NCBI GenBank assembly: GCA_040285745.1
Contig: JAUFOR010000004.1
Location: 1,116,001 to 1,180,000 of the forward strand
Source of the DNA: Barthelona sp. PCE
Lineage: Eukaryota; Metamonada: BaSk clade
Reading direction: 5' to 3'
Length of the DNA: 64,000 nt
The position numbers and the translations under genes were made by a program. The notes beneath the pieces were generated by a model that saw only the letters and a program-made list of their open reading frames with translations, did no database searches and was not told where the DNA came from. Position 1 is the stretch's first letter; the number at the start of each line of letters is the position of its first letter. This document shows, piece by piece, positions 57,216 through 64,000 of this stretch.

Positions 57216-57980
57216 ATGAGTTACAATAACACCGTTAAAGGGGTTTCAGCTGTTATTCTTGGCAGCTTAAGATACAGTTCTTCTAGTCGTGTTAGATTAC
57301 CAGCACTTAACAACGTGGATCCTGCGTATATGCTGCTTTACCCTATCGGCAATGAAGAATCTGTCTTTCCAACTTTTCATGATGTTTACTCATTTATTTA
57401 TGGGCTTTTTCGGAGGGCACAGGTTGAACCAGAAGCCATTTTGGGCACAATTCCGTACCTAGATCGGTTTTGTAATGCATCAGGTTTACGATTGACAATT
57501 CAGAATTGGAAAAAAATTGTTTTTACATTAATTTTAATCAGTTCAAAGTTTCATGATGATATTTCTTGTAGCTCTAAGAGTTTTCACATGTGCTGTGAAG
57601 GTATTTTTACCCTAAATCAAATGAATGAACTTGAAAGAGTTTTATTAAAAACTTTTCAATATAAATTAATCATAACTAGTGAAGAATATAAAGTATATTA
57701 CTACAGAATGAAGAATGTATGGATTAATTTGGATTTTAATGATGATTCTTCAATTATTCCAGTTGATAAATCAATTATTGACACGTGGAATCTTCCAAAA
57801 CATTGGGGTATCCACAGTATCTTTAATCCGCCAAGTATTGATGAAGCAGCTGGTATTGGAAGCATTTTTAATTCTCCAGGTTTAAGAGTTTTATCAAGAA
57901 CACGTTCTATGGTACATAATAACAGAAATCAGAGGATTTCACAAAGATCTAAGTTGCATAGACAGCAGAGTAAGTTGTAA
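57216..57980 (+). CDS. Cyclin Y/PHO80-like cyclin
   Basis: 254 residues from ATG 57216 (preceded by GCATTCATG). The cyclin box at ~50-165 reads VYSFIYGLFRRAQVEPEAIL, IPYLDRFCNASGL, NWKKIVFTLILISSKFHDD and MNELERVLLKTFQYKL. The NWKxIV...SSKxxDD...MNELERxxLxxxxF pattern is that of the cyclin Y group, which partners CDK14/16-type kinases. The C-terminal ~65 residues are Ser/Arg/Asn-rich and unstructured. Confidence 0.82.
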   Translation: MSYNNTVKGVSAVILGSLRYSSSSRVRLPALNNVDPAYMLLYPIGNEESVFPTFHDVYSFIYGLFRRAQVEPEAILGTIPYLDRFCNASGLRLTIQNWKKIVFTLILISSKFHDDISCSSKSFHMCCEGIFTLNQMNELERVLLKTFQYKLIITSEEYKVYYYRMKNVWINLDFNDDSSIIPVDKSIIDTWNLPKHWGIHSIFNPPSIDEAAGIGSIFNSPGLRVLSRTRSMVHNNRNQRISQRSKLHRQQSKL

Positions 57981-58012
57981 TAAACGTTTTCTTGTTTTCT
58001 TCTTTTTTAACA

Positions 58013-58447
58013 ATGGAAAACATATTACCAAATAAGGAAGAGGAAGTTCGTCCGAAACTGACAATTTATGTTCGAAATTTAGATGAAAAAATGAGTCTTA
58101 GTGCACTAAAACGAAATTTGTATTCATATTTTTCAAGATTTGGGCAAGTTCTTCACATTAGAGTGTCGCGAACTCTACCTACTCGGGGACAGGCATGGAT
58201 TGTTTACTCAGAACTTGAAGGATCAGTGAGAGCTGTTCTGAAAGCTAATAACACGAGCTTTTTTGGCAAAACCATTGAGGTTCAATATTCAAAGCAACCA
58301 AGTGACTTCGAACGACAATTAGGGGCGAAAGAAATAACAGCTGATGAAATTAGAGAGCGTGCGACATTGAGGAAGAAGCGTAAGGCAGAATTGGTGGACA
58401 AATTGCAAAAAGGAGTTCCACAAAAGACACAGAGAACGAACAGTTAG
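58013..58447 (+). CDS. U1A/U2B''-like spliceosomal RRM protein
   Basis: 144 residues from ATG 58013, which follows CTTCTTTTTTAACA. A single RRM spans ~18-98 with RNP2 TIYVRNL and RNP1 RGQAWIVY, both typical of U1A/U2B'', plus YSYFSRFGQVLHI. It is followed by a charged C-terminus (IRERATLRKKRKAELV). The second RRM found in human U1A/U2B'' is absent. The protein binds a stem-loop in U1 or U2 snRNA, consistent with the intron seen in this window. Only 32 bp separate it from the cyclin gene. Confidence 0.8.
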   Translation: MENILPNKEEEVRPKLTIYVRNLDEKMSLSALKRNLYSYFSRFGQVLHIRVSRTLPTRGQAWIVYSELEGSVRAVLKANNTSFFGKTIEVQYSKQPSDFERQLGAKEITADEIRERATLRKKRKAELVDKLQKGVPQKTQRTNS

Positions 58448-58620
58448 TCACAGAAATAACAAATGGCGATTTTTAAAAATGTATAGCTAGACGTATTTAT
58501 TGATGAGTGAGCATATCAGGTGGTGGTGGTGTCGCATGAAGTGGCACTTGAGAATTGGTTATGTTAAATATTCTAAAGGTTAAAGCTGTAAATTGTTTTT
58601 TTACGATAATATCGAACTGC

Positions 58621-60207
58621 ATGAGGGTTTTTATCGTTTTTTTACTGGGAATCTTAGCCGTTTTGGCATCAGGGCTTGATTATGCACCAATTACGTCATT
58701 TTCATATGATATATGGAAAAGTGATTCTGACTTGAATGGTGATGATTTTTCCGCTCATATAAACTTGAAATACGATGCCAACATGGCCCCCCTTCCCCCA
58801 AGAACAACATATAAGTTTGGAGACACTTCTGTGTTTAGTTTTGATACTGTTGATAATATTCCGCTGCGAGATTATAAACCTTTAGGGGCATTTTTATATT
58901 CGAGTGAAAACGTCAAATCTACAGAAAACGTTAAATCTGCAGAAATGGAAAGTGATATCAGTATTGTTTATGATAAACTGTCGCTTCGAGATTATAAACC
59001 CTTTGATAGGTTTTCTTACTCTTTATTTGCGGATTCCTCTGCTAAAAGCACCTTAGAAACGGACAAGGAGATATTTTATGATCATCTTAAACCTCTTTCT
59101 AAGGTAAAAGTGCTTGATATGATAAATGAAGGAGATTTTGATGCTAATATTGATAGTACACTTTTTTTGGACTGGTTATCACCTCATCCATTTGACAAAC
59201 TTCAACCGTTGGTGAAGACAAAACCAATTATCGACTTTAGTATTAGCTTTACGTACTATTCAGCATCTGATGAAGACGGCAAAAAAGATGATGGTGTCAT
59301 CATTGAGCCTGTGGTTGAATCAACAGGGCAGGAACCGGAAACGGAACCTATTGAGCCAATTTCTGTGGTAGAACCTGTCATCCCAGTTGAGCCTCTTCCT
59401 GTGGTGGACAAGGAACCGGTTAAGCACAATATTACGACTGAACCAGCTGTTGAACCAATCATTCCTATTGTACCCATAGTTCCTATTGAGCCTATTGTAC
59501 CCATCGAACCAATAGTTCCTATTGAGCCTATTGTACCTGTCGAACCTATCGTTATCGTTCCTGTAGAGCCCATAGTACCACCAATTATCATAAAACCAAT
59601 TAACTTATATGATCACATCACGGTTAATAATGAAGAATCTTCATTGGAAATAACAGTTCCAGAAGGAAAAATCTTTTACATACTGTTCAACGAAAAAACC
59701 TACACAACTAATTCAAAGTTAATTCTTCCTTTACCGTATGGATCTTGTTCTATGTTGAAAATCATAGTCTATGGTGAGGAAGAGACCAAACCACCGTTCT
59801 TATATGAAGTCTGTGGTTCTGTCAGTCCTGTTTTTGATGTTCGAGTCGATATTGAAGGTATGATTGATCATCACTTGGTTATTACCGTAACCAAGGGGTT
59901 CATTGGCTACAATTACCATGTGATGGATACAAATGGTGAATCTATCGTTGAAAGATCATCTCAAAATCCAATCATGATTTTTGATCAAACTGATCTACAA
60001 CAATTCAGTAACCTTGATTGTATGGTGTATGTTTCGGTCAAAACTAAATTCGGATGGTCTGATGCAGCTGATCCTATTAGTATTGATATTAGTAACTTTG
60101 GATATCGTGAAACGCCGGCAATTCCTGCTGGTTCTTCATCCAATAATTTTCCGTTGCTTTGGTGCTTATTGCTCTTCTGTACTGTTTCTTTATTGTTAAC
60201 TTTGTAA
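58621..60207 (+). CDS. Putative GPI-anchored surface protein with Pro/Ile/Glu repeats
   Basis: 528 residues from ATG 58621 (an ATG at 58561 in the same frame is followed by a less hydrophobic leader). The first ~20 residues are a signal peptide (MRVFIVFLLGILAVLASGL). The extracellular part contains repeats of (I/V)(V/P)PIEP type at ~255-320, then beta-rich regions. The C-terminus is AGSSSNN followed by hydrophobic FPLLWCLLLFCTVSLLLTL running to the end with no cytosolic residues, the shape of a GPI attachment signal. No adhesin or enzyme domain recognised. Confidence 0.68.
   Translation: MRVFIVFLLGILAVLASGLDYAPITSFSYDIWKSDSDLNGDDFSAHINLKYDANMAPLPPRTTYKFGDTSVFSFDTVDNIPLRDYKPLGAFLYSSENVKSTENVKSAEMESDISIVYDKLSLRDYKPFDRFSYSLFADSSAKSTLETDKEIFYDHLKPLSKVKVLDMINEGDFDANIDSTLFLDWLSPHPFDKLQPLVKTKPIIDFSISFTYYSASDEDGKKDDGVIIEPVVESTGQEPETEPIEPISVVEPVIPVEPLPVVDKEPVKHNITTEPAVEPIIPIVPIVPIEPIVPIEPIVPIEPIVPVEPIVIVPVEPIVPPIIIKPINLYDHITVNNEESSLEITVPEGKIFYILFNEKTYTTNSKLILPLPYGSCSMLKIIVYGEEETKPPFLYEVCGSVSPVFDVRVDIEGMIDHHLVITVTKGFIGYNYHVMDTNGESIVERSSQNPIMIFDQTDLQQFSNLDCMVYVSVKTKFGWSDAADPISIDISNFGYRETPAIPAGSSSNNFPLLWCLLLFCTVSLLLTL
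59463..59580 (+). repeat. 36-bp period repeat inside the surface-protein gene
   Basis: A 27-bp block ATAGTTCCTATTGAGCCTAT... recurs at 59476 and 59512 (36-bp spacing), with diverged flanking copies. It encodes IVPIEPIVP(I/V)EP and keeps the frame. Confidence 0.75.
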
Positions 60208-60279
60208 TAAACAATTTTGAGCATTGTTATTTCTTTTTTCACATTACTCTTTCATTTTTGGGTTATTTACTGCATTTGA

Positions 60280-61497
60280 ATGGGCATGAAGTTACTTTTC
60301 ATCTTCATACTGAGCTTCATAACAGTCTTATGCGTTCCTCCGATTTTTCCCCAATTCACCTTCACAGGACTTATTCAACTTAGTAACGAGATGGTAAATA
60401 TTGAATACACACCCCAGAGGTTCTCGTTTGCTACCAGATCAGATGGCACATACGTTTTAAGGGCTGTAGGAACTTCTGAAACTGCAGATGATGCTTATTT
60501 ATCTTATATAGAGCTACGAAACGTGCATACATGCGACGATAACAACTTCTTTCACTGGATTCGTGAAGATATTGGCGGTTTTCCTCGATTTAATTTTTCA
60601 CATTCCAATAGTGGGAAAATTCATTTGACTTATCCCAATTGTAATTCTGTAATTAGAGAAACCAGTTATCAGTACAAGTATGTAAGACAATCTAGACAGG
60701 CTACTTTCAGTCCTTCGGGTAGATTATTCGTTAATTATCATCGTAGTGGAATGCCTGGTGGTCAAAGTACTGAACCTCCTTATACAAATAGTGCTGATTA
60801 TTTATTCGTCAATTACCCGTTTACTTGGAGCAAAGACGTTCCCAATCCGGTGTTAAACAATCCCACAGCTCCGTACACATGTTCAACAAGAAAAAATGAT
60901 CCTTTTGAATTACTGCGTCATATCACAACAAGTACTGTCGGTTTTGGCTATTTGCAAGGTGATATATATCTGGTCACAGCCGATAAATATGCACTGAATA
61001 TTCATGGCTGGAGTTTAAGCGTTTACTTAAGTGAGACTTGGCCATATGACCCGAACGACTGTGAATCTTTATACACTTGGAAAAATCCTGTACATCAAGA
61101 TAAGGTATATCGATACTGCAAACGATATTTAGGAGCAAACAGTAAGATCATATTTGCTGATTTTTTAACCAATCAAGAAACTGTAACAAAAAACAATGCT
61201 GATATGTTAGTCTGTTGGATGGGTTCCACAATGCCCATATGTCGTATTGTTTATCGTGTGTTGGATAAGCCTAACCGAGTATGGGGAAAGTTATTTTATC
61301 CAACGAAAATGATGCCCGTTGATTCTACAATACCTACAAACCAAAATTTTGCTTTGGGTAGTTATTATGATGGTGAACGTTGGTCTTTTGGATTCTTATA
61401 TAATATTGAAAACAAAATTCAATTGGTATGGGGAAAAAATATTATGGATAGAGCAAATGTAGCTCCTCACACTACTAGAACAGAATTTAGATATTAG
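60280..61497 (+). CDS. Putative secreted protein
   Basis: 405 residues with a clear signal peptide (MGMKLLFIFILSFITVLCVP) and no further membrane segment. Aromatic residues are common and there are about ten cysteines after the signal peptide (for example CDDNN, CNSVIRE, CSTRK, CESLY), so disulfide bonds are likely. No family recognised. It follows the GPI-type surface protein by 72 bp on the same strand. TTTTTTCACATTACTCTTTCATTTTT lies ~20 bp upstream of the ATG. Confidence 0.68.
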   Translation: MGMKLLFIFILSFITVLCVPPIFPQFTFTGLIQLSNEMVNIEYTPQRFSFATRSDGTYVLRAVGTSETADDAYLSYIELRNVHTCDDNNFFHWIREDIGGFPRFNFSHSNSGKIHLTYPNCNSVIRETSYQYKYVRQSRQATFSPSGRLFVNYHRSGMPGGQSTEPPYTNSADYLFVNYPFTWSKDVPNPVLNNPTAPYTCSTRKNDPFELLRHITTSTVGFGYLQGDIYLVTADKYALNIHGWSLSVYLSETWPYDPNDCESLYTWKNPVHQDKVYRYCKRYLGANSKIIFADFLTNQETVTKNNADMLVCWMGSTMPICRIVYRVLDKPNRVWGKLFYPTKMMPVDSTIPTNQNFALGSYYDGERWSFGFLYNIENKIQLVWGKNIMDRANVAPHTTRTEFRY

Positions 61498-61574
61498 ATA
61501 AATTATTAAAAATTATTTTCTTTTAAACCTTTCTTAAAATTTGTGCAACTGTGTTTTTTACAAAATAAAACTGA

Positions 61575-64000
61575 TTATTGATCATTTGGTGTGAAGAAAT
61601 CAAAATCAATCTGTGGAGTTTCTACTTTAGGGCTTGCTAACAGACCTTGTTCTCTAAATCTCTCAATTAATGACATTCTACGAAGCCTTGCTGCATTAGC
61701 AATCATTTTAAATGATCTTTTAACCTTATTCCAACCTCTCTTTGCGATTAAAGCATTCAATTCATCAATATTCGGAAGATCAGGCCACTCTGCGTCTTGA
61801 TTCAACATTGCTATTTTTTCTGGGGTTGATGTGGGTTTAAATAATGCAATATTACCATCAGGAAATGATAATACTAATAAACCTATACTTGATTCAATTA
61901 ACTGTACAGTATGGACTAACCCTACTTTTTGACGAGAAATCTCTTTCACAATAACTATATCATCAATAGTACGTTCACTGTTAACACCACTAAACTTAAA
62001 TCTCTGATCAGAGCTACCTAAATCGAATACTATTAGCTCTCCATCAGCAGTAGTGACAAAAAGCAATGTCTCCTTATTATTAATAGTCATGTGAATAATA
62101 GAAGAATTAATCTTAACTAACAAATGTGCATTTGGTTTCTCTGAATAAACATCTACACCTAAAATAACACTTCTTTGATCCTCTGGTTCCAACGATACCA
62201 GCAAAGAATCCATTCTACGCATGTGACATGAAGCAGTAACATTAGGATATGGTGAAATTCCTAATCCAATGCAAGGAATTTCAAAAGATAATCGAGGAGC
62301 GTTTAAATGAATTTGCCAGATAACAATAATACCCTCTTCACTTGATATTGTAGCAAAGTCATCATGATAACTATCCTTAATTATACAACAACTGTCAATA
62401 TCGTGTTTATGTGCCATAAGAACCTGAACTGGATTTGCCTGCTGTCCTAGCCTTGGTAGATGCGGGATTTCAGCAATAAGACCATGCCAACCTGTTGCGA
62501 CACATGCAAAGTTGGGATTATCCTCAAGAATAGTAAGTTTGGTGATCTCAGTACCTAATTCAGGGAATGTAAATACTTGCTGACCACTGTTGAAATTAAA
62601 GAACGAGACAACACCATCAGCAGTGGCAGCGACAATCAACAAACGCCCATTTGGATCGAGTGAAGCCGCTGTAACAATTTGCTGGCCTGGAAGTAAACAT
62701 GAAAATGAGTGCAGGAGCTGACCATCACCCAGTCTCCAAAGAGAACACATGCCTTTCTCATCAACAACAAGAAGATTGTTAAGGAATGCAACATACAATA
62801 AAGCAATAGGCTTGGAAGTGTGCAAAGAGCTCACCTTCTTTTCCTCCACTTGTTTACCAACAGGTGCTGTGACGTGTGGGTGAAGGGACTGACGCAGACG
62901 GAACACTGGTGGTTCAACATCTTGCATTTTGGTAACGACCTGAGACGATTCATTGTTGACTGTCCAAAATCTAATCACATTTCCAGCTGTTGCTAAAATA
63001 CCACGATTACGATCGTATGCAGCGGAAGTAAACGCATCAATGGGTTGGTGAACGAAAGAATCTGAAATTGTTTGACGTTTCCGCCACATTCGCACATCAT
63101 ATACTAAAATTTTCTTATCTGAAGCGATACCAAAAACAGAATAACTCTGATCATGGAAGTAACAATCCAAAAAAGCTGTTTTATGCGATTCAAACGAATG
63201 TACTATATCTTTAGAGTAAGGATCCCAAATTTTCACGGTACGATCTAAACTACTAGTACTAATCAGTTTTAGTGTCCACGATAAATCAACACCGGTCACG
63301 CCGAGATTGTGTGCCTTAAACGATCTCTCCAAGAGCAATCTCTCAGAATCACTGATACAAATACGGCCACTAAGATCACCACTAATAATTCCCAACAGTG
63401 GATGAGTACAGAGAGTGTTTACCCAGTTGCGGCCGTGAACTGCGTTTGTATGTGTGAGCTGTCTGGATTCAACATCGAATAATGAAAGATAACCTGCTGT
63501 ATCACCGTATAAAACTGCATTCGTATTAGAAATGGGTTTCTTAATCAGTTCCATACACAATGGAGTCCTTGGAACACGGTGTTGGCTTGTTATCGTCCAT
63601 GAAGACGTGTTGTAGGTGAGTACTGTTGCGCCCAATGTACCAAAAAATGCAACTTCTGCATCTGGATCATAAACTCCATCAGTAATCCAGCCACCAAGTG
63701 CCTTTGCAGCCGGTTTTCCGTACCTCAGCATCGGGTCGTGTTTTCTCCCATCGTCTTCTGTGCTTTTACGAAGAAGATAATCGACCTGTGGCTTGGACAA
63801 TGATGTGTTCGTCTTGACATCTCTTCGCATAGCTAACTCACGTAACTCCTGTGCTTTATGTAATTCTTTGATTGTGTACGGTTGGTCAGGACGCGCAATG
63901 CGACGAAGATGTTTCGTATATCTCAAAGGTACGCCATTTGTATTTGGCAAGTTAGGTACACCTGCAATTTCTCCCAATGTAGAATCTTTAAATTCCTTAA
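61575..64000 (-). CDS. WD40-repeat protein (WDR49/WDR64-like), 5' truncated
   Basis: At least 808 codons; the frame is open to the window end and no ATG is seen before residue ~46 of the visible part, so the start lies beyond 64000. WD-type blades are numerous: HGRNWVNTLCTHPLLGIISG, STSSLDRTVKIWDPYSKDI, GIASDKKILVYDVRMW, VVAATADGVVSFFNFNSG. The ESHKTAFLDCYFHDQ...DKKILVYDVRMWRKRQTI region resembles WDR49/WDR64 proteins. A basic C-terminal tail (KRGWNKVKRSFKMI) ends it. Function unknown. Confidence 0.62.
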   Translation of the reverse strand, partial: KEFKDSTLGEIAGVPNLPNTNGVPLRYTKHLRRIARPDQPYTIKELHKAQELRELAMRRDVKTNTSLSKPQVDYLLRKSTEDDGRKHDPMLRYGKPAAKALGGWITDGVYDPDAEVAFFGTLGATVLTYNTSSWTITSQHRVPRTPLCMELIKKPISNTNAVLYGDTAGYLSLFDVESRQLTHTNAVHGRNWVNTLCTHPLLGIISGDLSGRICISDSERLLLERSFKAHNLGVTGVDLSWTLKLISTSSLDRTVKIWDPYSKDIVHSFESHKTAFLDCYFHDQSYSVFGIASDKKILVYDVRMWRKRQTISDSFVHQPIDAFTSAAYDRNRGILATAGNVIRFWTVNNESSQVVTKMQDVEPPVFRLRQSLHPHVTAPVGKQVEEKKVSSLHTSKPIALLYVAFLNNLLVVDEKGMCSLWRLGDGQLLHSFSCLLPGQQIVTAASLDPNGRLLIVAATADGVVSFFNFNSGQQVFTFPELGTEITKLTILEDNPNFACVATGWHGLIAEIPHLPRLGQQANPVQVLMAHKHDIDSCCIIKDSYHDDFATISSEEGIIVIWQIHLNAPRLSFEIPCIGLGISPYPNVTASCHMRRMDSLLVSLEPEDQRSVILGVDVYSEKPNAHLLVKINSSIIHMTINNKETLLFVTTADGELIVFDLGSSDQRFKFSGVNSERTIDDIVIVKEISRQKVGLVHTVQLIESSIGLLVLSFPDGNIALFKPTSTPEKIAMLNQDAEWPDLPNIDELNALIAKRGWNKVKRSFKMIANAARLRRMSLIERFREQGLLASPKVETPQIDFDFFTPNDQ

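Noticed and set aside
59256-59591. Minus-strand frame with Gly/Ser/Thr/Ile repeats
   Set aside because: It mirrors the Pro/Ile/Glu repeat of the surface-protein gene and has no start signal of its own.
1-64000. tRNA, rRNA, CRISPR array, insertion sequence or viral gene
   Set aside because: I looked for T-arm consensus (GGTTCRAATCC and reverse), regular spaced repeats, terminal inverted repeats and polymerase, integrase or capsid motifs; none was seen. A tRNAscan or transposon search was not possible here.

Overview
The window looks like nuclear DNA of a compact, AT-rich unicellular eukaryote. Every recognisable gene belongs to a eukaryotic family: raptor, RPN7, UTP15, cytosolic PheRS alpha, MPDU1, RMC1, cyclin Y, U1A/U2B'', EB1, METTL5. 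Genes lie on both strands, intergenic gaps are often under 100 bp, and convergent genes sometimes overlap at their stops. All three standard stop codons are used. Only one intron could be supported (49 bp, GTATGT...TAG, near 52 kb). Many start codons follow a TCA(C/T)-type element within about 40 bp, often as CCTTTTCAC. This resembles the initiator of parabasalids, and with the metabolic content (MDH plus malic enzyme, HscB-like protein) it makes an anaerobic metamonad-like protist plausible. The lineage is inference, not proven.

Layout. 0-10 kb: end of a beta-propeller protein, YbaK-domain protein, EB1-like protein, GDPD phosphodiesterase, a large malate dehydrogenase-malic enzyme fusion with strongly biased codons, Maf-like protein, an uncharacterised protein and a TMEM151-like membrane protein. 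10-18 kb: an 860-bp gene-poor stretch, a broken member of a repeated gene family (copy A), an eIF4B-like RRM protein with tandem repeats, a polytopic membrane protein and PheRS alpha. 18-30 kb: coiled-coil proteins, carnosine N-methyltransferase-like enzyme, DUF789 protein, arrestin-like protein, RMC1 and an HscB-like protein. 30-40 kb: small genes, copy B of the repeated family with an in-frame stop, MPDU1, a stand-alone YVH1-type zinc domain, METTL5, an acyltransferase, a coiled-coil/GRAM/VOC fusion and RPN7. 40-52 kb: UTP15, two uncharacterised proteins, raptor and a TBC1D22/Gyp1-type Rab GAP. 52-64 kb: the intron-containing gene, a beta-rich protein, a CTLH/CRA protein, cyclin Y, U1A/U2B'', two secreted or surface proteins and a WD40 protein that runs off the end.

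Themes. Ribosome production is represented by UTP15, METTL5 and the YVH1-type zinc domain. TORC1, endolysosomal and Rab control is represented by raptor, RMC1, the TBC protein and the arrestin-like protein. Neighbouring genes are not obviously co-functional. The most unusual items are the MDH-malic enzyme fusion, the GRAM-VOC fusion, and the repeated family whose two copies are both interrupted. No tRNA, rRNA, CRISPR array or transposon was recognised. Several starts below were moved to the first ATG because the longest open frame begins with TTG or GTG.
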